In this document: piece by piece, positions 1-7,298 of the stretch
Layout: each line of letters starts with the position of its first letter
Numbering within the stretch: position 1 is the first letter of the stretch
NCBI GenBank assembly: GCA_964529035.1
Contig: CAZGUG010000054.1
Span: 1 to 12,920 of the forward strand
Direction of reading: 5' to 3'
DNA length: 12,920 nt
DNA from: CAZGUG01 sp964529035
GTDB taxonomy: Bacteria; Bacillota; Clostridia; Ch29
The notes under the pieces: model-generated
Told to the model about the DNA's origin: nothing
The model's input: only the letters and a program-made list of their open reading frames with translations
Database searches by the model: none
Translations under genes and position numbers: made by a program

Positions 1-14
1 GGTATTGTTTGGAC

Positions 15-31
15 TATACTGTAGAGTACAG
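15..31 (+). promoter_or_regulatory. possible -10 box and small inverted repeat upstream of the TrmB-family gene
   Basis: TATACT at 15-20 resembles a -10 box, but its -35 element would lie before the window, so it cannot be confirmed. It overlaps a short inverted repeat, CTGTA-gag-TACAG (19-31). A repeat over a promoter start region could be an operator, for instance for autoregulation by the TrmB-type protein. Five-base arms are short enough to occur by chance. A second weak hairpin (CCCGG 44-48 with CCGGG 57-61) lies just before the gene. Confidence 0.22.
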
Positions 32-81
32 AATCATAATCTGCCCGGCATGCTTTCCGGGGAAGGATGGGAGAGACAACA

Positions 82-891
82 GTGGCTGAGGATAAACTAA
101 ACGGAGTTCTTAACCAGCTTACAAAAATAGGATTTAATTCATACGAGGCCAAAGCGTACATTGCCCTGATACAGAACCCGGATATAAGCGCCTATGAAAT
201 TGGCAAAATTTCAGGGGTGCCCCAATCAAAAATATACGAGACAATTAAAAGAATAGTTGAGCAGGGCCTGGCGGTGGCCAGCGGCTCCAATCCTGTCAAA
301 TATGTCGGCCTGCCTATGGATGAATTCCTGGAAAGGTACAGGACGAATGTGGATGAAACCATTAAATACCTGAGGAAAAACATCCAAACATTGAGCGGAC
401 AGTCCCCGGTTGAGTACATGTGGCATTTTAAGGGGCAAAACCAGCTGTACAATAAGATAAAATCCATGATTGCACAGGTGGAGAAGAACCTGGATCTGGA
501 AATGTGGGCCCAAGACTATGATTTGTTCTATGACGATATTCTTAAGGCAAATAAAAGGGGTGCCGATATAGTAGCGGTTTTGTACGGCAAAACCAAAAGG
601 GAAATAGGAAGAGTGTACTATCACCAGATGGAGAATATGGAGTATGAAGTCAATAGATACGGAAGATGGATCAACATAGTTACTGACAAGAAGGAATGCT
701 TATTTGGAACTATCAAGCAGGAAGAAAGCGGGGGCATATGGACACAGAACAAATCTTTCATGCTGCTTTCTGAAAGCTTTATCCTACATGATATACTTAT
801 TGCGGAGATATATTCAAAGCATAAGGATTTGTTGGACCGAAGCTACGGGCCCAACATGGAGAAAATAAGACGAAAGATGAATATTGGGTAA
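82..891 (+). CDS. TrmB-family transcriptional regulator
   Basis: This is a cytoplasmic DNA-binding regulator of the TrmB type. Numbering from the GTG at 82 (269 aa), residues about 10-75 form a winged helix-turn-helix: a GFNSYEAKAY first helix, then ISAYEIGKISGVPQSKIYE as the HTH, then a wing ending KYVGLP. Residues about 80-105 look like a linking helix. The rest (about 115-269) matches the effector/dimerisation half of TrmB-like proteins, with WAQDYDLFYDDILKANKRG resembling their phospholipase-D-like fold. Start choice: the GTG at 82 has GGGAGAG (69-75) six bases upstream, whereas the ATG at 67 touches its own GGGGAAGG and has no proper spacing; the ATG start would add five residues. TrmB proteins often sense sugars, but the ligand here is unknown. 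A terminator separates it from the ornithine cyclodeaminase-family gene downstream, so a regulatory link is only a guess from adjacency. Confidence 0.85.
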   Translation: MAEDKLNGVLNQLTKIGFNSYEAKAYIALIQNPDISAYEIGKISGVPQSKIYETIKRIVEQGLAVASGSNPVKYVGLPMDEFLERYRTNVDETIKYLRKNIQTLSGQSPVEYMWHFKGQNQLYNKIKSMIAQVEKNLDLEMWAQDYDLFYDDILKANKRGADIVAVLYGKTKREIGRVYYHQMENMEYEVNRYGRWINIVTDKKECLFGTIKQEESGGIWTQNKSFMLLSESFILHDILIAEIYSKHKDLLDRSYGPNMEKIRRKMNIG

Positions 892-936
892 TAAAAATGA
901 CTAATCCGGTAAAGCAATTGACAGATACAGTATGGG

Positions 937-963
937 AACGCCCTTCTTGACAGGGCGTTTTTT
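937..963 (+). terminator. intrinsic terminator after the TrmB-family gene
   Basis: A perfect 8-bp stem (AACGCCCT 937-944 with AGGGCGTT 952-959) encloses a 7-base loop and runs into a T tract that continues to 963. It lies 46 bp after the stop codon, as expected for a rho-independent terminator, and separates the regulator from the next gene. Confidence 0.9.
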
Positions 964-1060
964 ATCATTTAGAATCATTACAAGGACTAATAACTACTCA
1001 AGTGGTGATTAAATAAAACGGTTTTGGTCCCTATAAATATATGATAATAAAAAAATGTAT

Positions 1061-1069
1061 AAGGGGTGA
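1061..1069 (+). promoter_or_regulatory. ribosome binding site that sets the start at 1078
   Basis: AAGGGGTGA lies eight bases before the ATG at 1078. A possible in-frame GTG at 1066 falls inside this Shine-Dalgarno sequence and so cannot be its start. The A/T-rich stretch upstream (about 1030-1055) is the likely promoter region, but I see no -35/-10 pair with good spacing. Confidence 0.65.
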
Positions 1070-1077
1070 TTCAGCCA

Positions 1078-2301
1078 ATGTACATGACCGAAGTCGAACT
1101 TTCTGGGCAGAACGTCGATGCGGTATTGCTATCGCGTATTATTGAAGCGATAGCAAAGATGGATGCAGAGTTTGATTTGCGCGAAACGAGGATAGGACGC
1201 ACTGCGGATGACGCGAGTTATGCCAGGATCGAAGTTGAAGCACCAACGTGTGAGCGGCTTGATGAGGTCATTGACAAGCTCAAGGAATTGGGTGCTGTGT
1301 CCATTAATGGTCAGACAGTCACGCTGGCCACTGTTACCAAGGACGGGGTAAGTCCCGACGGGTTCTATTCCAGTACGAACATTGATACATACGTGAATGT
1401 GAACGGTAAGTGGGTTCCGGTAGACGACATCGAAATGGACTGCGTAGTGGTAGTTGACCCGGCAAGTTCTAAGGCTAGATGTTGTCCCATAGCATCGCTT
1501 TCCAAAGGAGATCAGGTGGTCATTGGCCACGGGGGCGTACAGGTTGCCTTAATGGACAGGGCCGCCGAGGAGCGGGATTTTTCCTTCATGGGGAGTGATG
1601 TATCGAGCGAGCGCCAGAAATCGCTGATGGTTAGGGAGATCGCCCGGGAGATTCAGGCGGTATGCGAACGTAACGGTAAAGTTCTGGTCGTGGCCGGGCC
1701 CGCGGTGATTCATACGGGGGCAGGCAAACACCTTACGGCACTTATTGACGCGGGTTACGTAAATGTTTTCTTTGCCGGCAATGCCGTGGCAGTACACGAT
1801 GTGGAATCGGCACTGCTCGGAACATCACTGGGAGTATGCCTAAAAGACGGTACATCTGCACCGGAAGGCCATATGCACCATATGCTCGCCATTAACAGGA
1901 TACGAGGCCTTGGTGGCCTGCGACAGGCGGTAGATGCGGGCATCCTAAAGGAAGGGGTCATGTACGCACTTGTGAAGAATAACGTCCCCTTCGTGCTGGC
2001 CGGTTCAATAAGGGATGACGGCCCGCTACCCGATGTCATTACCGATTCCGTTGAGGCACAGAAGGCGATGAGGCAGGGTACCAAAGGGGTGGAAATTGCG
2101 CTCATGCTGTCGACGATGCTTCACTCAATTGCCACCGGTAATCTGCTCCCGGCGCGAGTCAAAACCATCTGTATCGATATTAACCCGGCCACCGTGACGA
2201 AGCTTGCAGATCGCGGGTCGCATCAGTCAATAGGGGTTGTAAGCGATGTGGAGTGGTTCCTTAAAGAACTCAGGTCTAATCTCATAGAGTCTGATGAATA
2301 A
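1078..2301 (+). CDS. AgrE/ArgZ-type (archaeal-type) ornithine cyclodeaminase family protein, TIGR00300
   Basis: This 407-residue protein matches the TIGR00300 family, once annotated 'LOR/SDH bifunctional enzyme conserved region'. Characterised relatives (the C-terminal half of cyanobacterial AgrE/ArgZ, and methanogen proteins) convert L-ornithine to L-proline and ammonia using bound NAD. The N-terminal domain (about 1-105) has the ferredoxin-like pattern of the family, including RIEVEAPTCERLDEVIDKL. A middle beta-rich segment follows (about 106-170). The C-terminal Rossmann-like domain (about 195-407) shows KVLVVAGPAVIHTG at 201-214, then YVNVFFAGNAVAVHDVE and EGHMHHMLAINRIRGLGG. The arginine dihydrolase domain of AgrE/ArgZ is absent, so this is the stand-alone form known from archaea. 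It would supply proline from ornithine or consume ornithine in arginine catabolism. It has its own terminator. CGT, CGC and CGA make up about 9 of 21 arginine codons, unlike the RND genes. Family assignment is firm; the exact reaction is inferred. Confidence 0.85.
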   Translation: MYMTEVELSGQNVDAVLLSRIIEAIAKMDAEFDLRETRIGRTADDASYARIEVEAPTCERLDEVIDKLKELGAVSINGQTVTLATVTKDGVSPDGFYSSTNIDTYVNVNGKWVPVDDIEMDCVVVVDPASSKARCCPIASLSKGDQVVIGHGGVQVALMDRAAEERDFSFMGSDVSSERQKSLMVREIAREIQAVCERNGKVLVVAGPAVIHTGAGKHLTALIDAGYVNVFFAGNAVAVHDVESALLGTSLGVCLKDGTSAPEGHMHHMLAINRIRGLGGLRQAVDAGILKEGVMYALVKNNVPFVLAGSIRDDGPLPDVITDSVEAQKAMRQGTKGVEIALMLSTMLHSIATGNLLPARVKTICIDINPATVTKLADRGSHQSIGVVSDVEWFLKELRSNLIESDE

Positions 2302-2350
2302 TGCCAATGATGAAGATTAACGGCGGCAGTATGCCGGCCGGTAAATAATT

Positions 2351-2388
2351 ACAGGACAGGCAATAAGACCTGTCCTGTTTTTATTTTT
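2351..2388 (+). terminator. intrinsic terminator after the cyclodeaminase-family gene
   Basis: A perfect 10-bp stem (ACAGGACAGG 2351-2360 with CCTGTCCTGT 2369-2378) has an 8-base loop and is followed by a T-rich tail to about 2388. It lies about 50 bp after the stop at 2301. Read from the other strand the stem is followed by AATTATTT, so it may also weakly stop the leftward efflux operon that ends at 2437. Confidence 0.9.
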
Positions 2389-2393
2389 CCTGA

Positions 2394-2439
2394 TGCCGGC
2401 TTGATAATTCCGGCAATGATACCGGAGATACCGGAATTA
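2394..2439. repeat. nested inverted repeats at the 3' end of the leftward efflux operon
   Basis: Two overlapping inverted repeats share the CCGG core. TGCCGG (2394-2399) can pair with CCGGCA (2410-2415), and TAATTCCGG (2405-2413) can pair with CCGGAATTA (2431-2439). The second includes the stop codon of the leftward RND permease. Neither is followed by a T run on the minus strand, so they look more like a 3'-end stabilising structure or part of a compound terminator with the hairpin at 2351-2378. The two folds are mutually exclusive. Confidence 0.4.
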
Positions 2440-5400
2440 AGGCCGCATAGGTTCGGTGGGGCTGCCTTGTAACACACCGTAAGCTTTCCCTTGTATCCGC
2501 TCCATCAGCACATACACTGTCGGTATTATTATCAGCGTGAGGAAAGTGGCCGCAAGGATACCTCCTATGACAGTAACCGCCAGCGGCGAAAACCTCTCGG
2601 ACCCGAGGGCCAGTTCCAGTGCCAGCGGCGTCATACCTGCCACGTCCGACAGGGCGGTCATCATAATGGGACGGAAGCGGCTCTTTACTCCTTCGCGTAT
2701 CGCTTGTGTAACCCCCAGCCCCTGGCTGCGGTTTGCGTTTATCGTGTCAAGAAGCAGGATGGCGTTGTTTACCACCGTTCCCGCCAGCAGAATAAAGCCG
2801 AGTATCACAGGCATGGATATTACCTTGCCGGATATTCTAAGGGCTGTTATTACTCCTATAAGCACAAGGGGTATGGATGCCATTATGGTTACCGGATGAA
2901 GCACCGAACCGAACTGTGCCATCAGAAGCAGGTAGACGCTTATTACGGCTATCATAAGCGCAAAGGCCATGTTTCTTGCCGAGGCGAAAAGCTCGGCACG
3001 GTCACCGGTAATCTCGGCAGTATAGCCGGCCGGCAGGTTAATTCTGTCCATCTTGCTTTCAATGTCTGCTGTCACATGGATTAGGGGACGGTTGTGGGTA
3101 AAACCCAGCACGTCTATGGTATTTATTAGGTTTTCCCTTGTCACCAGGGAGGGTACCGTATCCGTCCTTATTTGGGCTATGCTCTTAAGGGGCATAGCCG
3201 CACCTCCGGGTGTGGCAATCACGATGCTGCCTATCTGCGACTTTGACCTTCGCTGCTCATCCGGGTACCTTACCACCACGGCAAGGTCGTCGGCGTTTTC
3301 CCTGTAAAATGTGGAAGCCTGGATACCTTCCATGCTTTGGAACACCTGGTTTGCAACCGCCGCGGAGTCAAGCCCCAGCCGTTCCAGCCTGTGCCTGTCC
3401 AGGTCCAGCACAATTGTCTGTGTCCCGCCGGACCAGCTCAAATATACGTTGCTGGCACCCTCAACCGCCCTGACCTCCTTTTTTAAATCCTGCGCCAGTT
3501 CTTCCAGCACTTTTGCATCAGGGCCGGATACCCTTATATCTACAGGGGCCCTGGCGGTGGCCACAACCGTACCGCCTTCCTCCTTTACAACGAAGGTGCT
3601 TATATGGGGTATAAGAGCTATTTTCTCCCTGAGCTGTTCCTGGATATCCCATATGGTGCGGGCCCTTTCCTTGCGGGAGACAAGCTGTACCGAAACCGAT
3701 GCCTGGTTGACCGTCATGGCCCCGTTTTCGCCCATGTAAGTGGTGCCCGGTTCATAACCGGCCTGGGTATAATAGCCTGTTACATCCCCGTCTTTTTCTA
3801 ACAGGCCTTCCACCTGCTTTACTATGCCTAAGGTCCTGTCAAGGCTCATACCGTCCTTTGTTTGTATCCAGATTGTAAAGGCACCGGTATCCAGCTTGGG
3901 AAGCAGGTCCATACCGGTCCCGGCAAGCAGGGCTGCCGAGACGGCCAGCAGTAGGAATGTGACCAAAAGGACCCTGCCGGGGGCTTTTAATGCGGTATCC
4001 AGTATGCCCAGGTAAAAGCATTTAAGCTTTTCCATTCCAATCGAAAAGGGCCTGCCCAGCCTCGCGGCCCATCTGTCCGCTTTTTTGAAATTGATACCCG
4101 AGGTAAGCACCAAAAAAAGAGGTATCATCGAGAGGGATACTATAAAGGATGAGCCTATGCTGAATATTATGGTTTTGGACAGCGGGCCGAATACTTTGCC
4201 CACAAAGCCTTCTATGAATATAAGCGGTACCATTACTATCAGCGTAGTAGCGGTACCCGCCGCAACTGACAGCATAATCTCGCCGGCACCGTCTACCGCT
4301 GCCCTGGCAAGGGGCTTGTTCAGCTCTTCATTGTGCCTGCTAATACTTTCAACCACCACTATGGCGTTGTCCACCACAATGCCTATGCTGAGTATTATGG
4401 CGGACAGGGTTATAAGGTCAAGCTGCATGCCGAAAAGCTTCATTAGCGACAGTGTAAGCATATAAGAAAGGGGTATGGACACGGAAACCGCCAGCGCCTT
4501 GTGAAAGCTGAGCACAAAAAGCATTATTATAAGTACGGTAAAAAACAGCGCCATCACTATACTTGTGGTCATATTATCCACAACCTGGGTGGTAAAGAGC
4601 GAATCATCGTCCGCCATCTGAATATTAAGGCCGGAGAAGTCTTTTTCCATTTTGTCCAGTTCTTCATTTACCCTTTTTGCTACTTCTACCGTGTTTGCCC
4701 CGTCCTTTTTAATAATCTGCACCGCTATGGCCTCTCTGCCCATGTGTCTGAAACTTGCGGTAGCTTCCTCCACACCGGTTTCAATCAGTGCCACGTCCCG
4801 AAGGTAGATATTTTTACCGTTTATATTGGCAACCGGCAGCGCGCCCATCTCTTCGATGCTGCTCAGCCGGCCTTCCACCCTTATTCCCAGGCGGCTGCTT
4901 TCATCCAGAATACTGCCCCCGGGAAAGGTTATATTGTTTTTGGAAAGCGATTGGACCACCTGTTGGGGCATTAGGCTGTATCTTTGCAGCTTTTCGGGCA
5001 GAAGCTTAATTTGCAGTTGTGTCCTGCCGCCGCCGAACACGTCCACCGCCGCCACGTCTTCGGTAAGCTGCAGCCGTGTTTTTATACTGCCGTCGGCGAT
5101 ATCCCTGACCTCTGTAATGTCAAGCCGGTCGGAGTAAAGTGCCAGCGTCATAATGGGCCTGTCGCTTACGTCCACCTGTACAACCCTGGGCCGCTGGATG
5201 TTTTCCGGCAGCCTGTACATTATCCTGTCTATGGCATTCTGAACGTCTATGGCTGACCGGGAGCCGTCGGCGTTGTAGGTAAACTCCACCGTGATGACCG
5301 ACAGGGCGTCCTGGGAGGTTGACCTGACGGTTTTGACATCGCTTATGGTTACCATCTCTTCCTCGATGGGTTCGGTCACGTCTTTTGCAGCATCGTCGGC

Positions 5401-5565
5401 GGAAGCACCGGGGTATGCGGTTATTATATTTACCATGGGAGGAGAAGTGTTGGGAAAAAGTTCCACCGGCAGGCTTGTTTTGGCGAATACGCCGAATATT
5501 ATAACCGCTATGGTAAGGGCTATTACCGTGAATTTACGGTTGATTACGTATTCCTGCCACTTCAA
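2437..5565 (-). CDS. RND efflux permease, AcrB/SwrC-like HAE family (leftward pump)
   Basis: A 1042-residue inner-membrane proton-driven exporter with the usual RND plan: TM1 (about 9-29), first periplasmic loop (about 30-330), TM2-6 (about 333-490), a helix near 531-551 as TM7, second loop (about 552-860), and TM8-12 (about 862-1022). TM4 carries the relay motif GIVVDNAIVVVES with Asp399. The second Asp of the AcrB pair is Asn400, and the place of AcrB Lys940 is Asn933 in VVNNAILLLD. The start is a TTG inside the stop of the adaptor gene (TTGA overlap), with GGGAGGTGG eight bases upstream; no better start is near. Operon order is TetR, adaptor, permease. Relatives include B. subtilis SwrC (surfactin resistance) and proteobacterial multidrug pumps. 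The substrate cannot be told from sequence; drugs, amphiphiles or lipids are likely. Confidence 0.93.
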   Translation of the reverse strand: MKWQEYVINRKFTVIALTIAVIIFGVFAKTSLPVELFPNTSPPMVNIITAYPGASADDAAKDVTEPIEEEMVTISDVKTVRSTSQDALSVITVEFTYNADGSRSAIDVQNAIDRIMYRLPENIQRPRVVQVDVSDRPIMTLALYSDRLDITEVRDIADGSIKTRLQLTEDVAAVDVFGGGRTQLQIKLLPEKLQRYSLMPQQVVQSLSKNNITFPGGSILDESSRLGIRVEGRLSSIEEMGALPVANINGKNIYLRDVALIETGVEEATASFRHMGREAIAVQIIKKDGANTVEVAKRVNEELDKMEKDFSGLNIQMADDDSLFTTQVVDNMTTSIVMALFFTVLIIMLFVLSFHKALAVSVSIPLSYMLTLSLMKLFGMQLDLITLSAIILSIGIVVDNAIVVVESISRHNEELNKPLARAAVDGAGEIMLSVAAGTATTLIVMVPLIFIEGFVGKVFGPLSKTIIFSIGSSFIVSLSMIPLFLVLTSGINFKKADRWAARLGRPFSIGMEKLKCFYLGILDTALKAPGRVLLVTFLLLAVSAALLAGTGMDLLPKLDTGAFTIWIQTKDGMSLDRTLGIVKQVEGLLEKDGDVTGYYTQAGYEPGTTYMGENGAMTVNQASVSVQLVSRKERARTIWDIQEQLREKIALIPHISTFVVKEEGGTVVATARAPVDIRVSGPDAKVLEELAQDLKKEVRAVEGASNVYLSWSGGTQTIVLDLDRHRLERLGLDSAAVANQVFQSMEGIQASTFYRENADDLAVVVRYPDEQRRSKSQIGSIVIATPGGAAMPLKSIAQIRTDTVPSLVTRENLINTIDVLGFTHNRPLIHVTADIESKMDRINLPAGYTAEITGDRAELFASARNMAFALMIAVISVYLLLMAQFGSVLHPVTIMASIPLVLIGVITALRISGKVISMPVILGFILLAGTVVNNAILLLDTINANRSQGLGVTQAIREGVKSRFRPIMMTALSDVAGMTPLALELALGSERFSPLAVTVIGGILAATFLTLIIIPTVYVLMERIQGKAYGVLQGSPTEPMRP

Positions 5566-6647
5566 GAGGTGCCACCTCCCACCACGTACACGCTGCAGTT
5601 ATCCTTCAGAAGGTTAAGGTCGCCGCAGGCAGCACCCTGGCCCTCTTTCAGGCCGGACACGACCTCGATAAATCCCTTGTCCTCGACACCGACGGTAACC
5701 GGGGTGAGGACGGCGGTGTTTTTCTCCACAACATATACAAAGCTTCCGTCCGGTGTGTTCAGTACCGCTTCGGAAGGTATCAGCAGTATATCTTCCTTAG
5801 AGTGGGTGATAAAGCTTACTTCCACCGCCGTTCCCGGGACAAGGTCCCGGTCTTCACAGAACAGCTCCACTACTGCGGTGCTTGTGGCCGGGTCTACTTC
5901 GGGAAGTATCCTTGAAACCTTTGTTTCGAATTTTTCCCGGTTACAGGCAACCGCCGCCGGGCTGCCCTCTTTTATATACTGTAAATCTTCCTGGACAACG
6001 GATGTCACAATCTTTTTTGTTTCGCCGCCGGAAAATGATATAAGGGCTTTGCCCGGCATCGCCATGTCTCCCTGTTCGGCCAGCACGCCGGTAACAATAC
6101 CGTCCCGCGGCGCCTTTATGTAGTGGCTGTCCAGCGCCGCTTCCACTTCCTTAATATTTCCCTCGATCGTTTTCACCTCGGCTATGGCAAGCCGGTGTTT
6201 AAGCTCAGCTTCGTCGTGCTGCTGCCGTGATACCGCCCCTTCCTCCAGCAGCAGTGCATATTTTTCCAGCATATCACCCAAATAGTCGGCATTCACGGCG
6301 GCGGCATCAGACTTTGCCCCAAGGGTTTCCAGCTTCAGTTCTAAGTCCCGGTGGTCAAGCTCTGCCATTACCATGCCCTCGGCTACTTTGTCTCCTTCAG
6401 CCACATATACCGCCCTTACCTCGGCGCTTAACTTTGCTGACAGTACTGCCGAAAACTCGTCCTGCACCGTGCCGCTGTAGGCAACCCCGGTCTCGATGGC
6501 TCCTTTTTTAACTGAAACCACTTCTACCGGTACCGGTTTTTCAGGCGAAACGTCTTCCGCCCCTGTTTTGTTATACAAAACGCCTATGCCTGCTGCCAGT
6601 ACCAGTAGTATAACAAGCAGCGGTATAAATATCTTTTTGTTTAACAT
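5562..6647 (-). CDS. RND efflux adaptor (membrane fusion protein, HlyD/AcrA type), leftward pump
   Basis: A 361-residue periplasmic or extracytoplasmic adaptor for the permease downstream. Residues 5-24 form an uncleaved-looking hydrophobic anchor; there is no lipobox Cys. The lipoyl domain is split: a first half around 76-98 (VYVAEGDKVAEGMVMAELD) and a second around 178-206 (KAPRDGIVTGVLAEQGDMAM). Between them residues 99-175 form an alpha-helical hairpin of about AcrA length. Its tip reads KYALLLEEGAVSRQQ, giving K129-x3-L133-x6-S140, close to the R-x3-L-x6-S motif by which AcrA-type adaptors meet TolC. A beta-barrel (about 210-282) and a membrane-proximal domain (about 285-355) follow. The ATG at 6647 has GGAGGG six bases upstream and overlaps the end of the TetR gene by 7 bases. 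The stop overlaps the permease TTG by 4 bases. Its export substrate is unknown. Confidence 0.92.
   Translation of the reverse strand: MLNKKIFIPLLVILLVLAAGIGVLYNKTGAEDVSPEKPVPVEVVSVKKGAIETGVAYSGTVQDEFSAVLSAKLSAEVRAVYVAEGDKVAEGMVMAELDHRDLELKLETLGAKSDAAAVNADYLGDMLEKYALLLEEGAVSRQQHDEAELKHRLAIAEVKTIEGNIKEVEAALDSHYIKAPRDGIVTGVLAEQGDMAMPGKALISFSGGETKKIVTSVVQEDLQYIKEGSPAAVACNREKFETKVSRILPEVDPATSTAVVELFCEDRDLVPGTAVEVSFITHSKEDILLIPSEAVLNTPDGSFVYVVEKNTAVLTPVTVGVEDKGFIEVVSGLKEGQGAACGDLNLLKDNCSVYVVGGGTS
5563..5580 (-). promoter_or_regulatory. permease ribosome binding site inside a small hairpin, with TTG start
   Basis: On the minus strand GGGAGGTGG precedes the TTG start at 5565-5563. The same bases form an interrupted palindrome, GAGGTG-G-CACCTC (5578 to 5566), which as RNA can fold into about five base pairs with a three-base loop covering the Shine-Dalgarno core. 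Ribosomes finishing the adaptor gene, whose stop overlaps the TTG, would open it. This suggests translational coupling; it is inferred from sequence only. Confidence 0.5.
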
Positions 6648-7243
6648 TCGAGCCCTCCGTTTTTTATGCCGTTAAGAAACATTTCAATAATTCTGCCGCT
6701 TTGGCCGGCAGGGTATTGGCCGCCGGCGTCATGCCCGTCGGCGCTGCCAAGCAAATTTTTATTTACCACGCTGCCCATAATAAGCCATATGAAGTAGCGG
6801 GCAGCAAAACGAGCCTCGTCCCGGGAAGATTTCAGGAAGTTATGGTTGAGATACCCGGTAAGGGCCTCCAGCAGCTCCCGGTATATGCCGGCAAACTCTT
6901 CCCTTATCTCGTCATGGTACTGCATATCGTTAACAAGAAGCCCCAGCAGCCTGCTGTTTTTATCCGCCATTGCAAGCCTGTCCACAAGAAGGTTTTTAAG
7001 CATTGTGCCGTCATCCGGTGCCTGATTATTTAGGTTCTTTGCAATCTCCGAAAGCTGGCCCCTTATCTGCCCGACGACCTCAAAATAGAGCTTTTTTTTG
7101 GTGTCGAAGTTGCGAAACAGCGTAATCTCGGCTATTTGTGCCCTTTCGCTAATTTCACGGGTGGTCGCTTCGCCGTAACCCCGCCGGCAGAACACCTCGG
7201 TAGCCGCGTTTATTATCCTTTCCCTTGCACTTGGTCTGCCCAT
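6641..7243 (-). CDS. TetR/AcrR-family repressor, first gene of the leftward efflux operon
   Basis: A 200-residue dimeric DNA-binding repressor. The N-terminal TetR domain is clear: RERIINAATEVFCRRGYGEA (helix 1 region, about 8-26), TTREISERAQIAEITLFRNF as the HTH (about 27-46), and DTKKKLYFEVV as the start of helix 4. The C-terminal ligand/dimer domain is variable as usual. The ATG at 7243 has GGAAGG six bases upstream. The gene leads the operon TetR-adaptor-permease and overlaps the adaptor start by 7 bases, so the three are probably co-translated. The promoter for the operon has perfect -35 and -10 boxes, and two overlapping palindromes lie between the expected start of transcription and the gene. 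Autorepression relieved by a pump substrate is the natural model; the ligand is unknown. Confidence 0.92.
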   Translation of the reverse strand: MGRPSARERIINAATEVFCRRGYGEATTREISERAQIAEITLFRNFDTKKKLYFEVVGQIRGQLSEIAKNLNNQAPDDGTMLKNLLVDRLAMADKNSRLLGLLVNDMQYHDEIREEFAGIYRELLEALTGYLNHNFLKSSRDEARFAARYFIWLIMGSVVNKNLLGSADGHDAGGQYPAGQSGRIIEMFLNGIKNGGLEC

Positions 7244-7256
7244 ACAGCACCTTCCT

Positions 7257-7289
7257 TTACATTTTCAAATGTAAGTACTTACTAACATT
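7257..7289. promoter_or_regulatory. two overlapping palindromes, likely TetR operator region for the leftward operon
   Basis: Palindrome A is TTACATTT-TC-AAATGTAA (7257-7274), with perfect 8-base arms. Palindrome B is AATGTnAGTAnnTACTnACATT (7268-7289), 18 of 22 positions symmetric, and within the same stretch GTAAGTACTTAC (7271-7282) is itself a perfect 12-bp palindrome. A and B share the half-site AATGT at 7268-7272, giving three half-sites ACATT/AATGT/ACATT. On the minus strand they lie just after the -10 box and end two bases before the Shine-Dalgarno site of the TetR gene. Bound repressor would block early elongation. Palindrome A could also fold in the leader RNA. Confidence 0.7.
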
Positions 7290-7298
7290 ACTTTGACC

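Noticed and set aside
2491..3084. Plus-strand open frame of about 197 codons inside the leftward permease
   Set aside because: The translation is rich in His, Tyr, Arg and Cys without any motif; the minus-strand permease is unambiguous.
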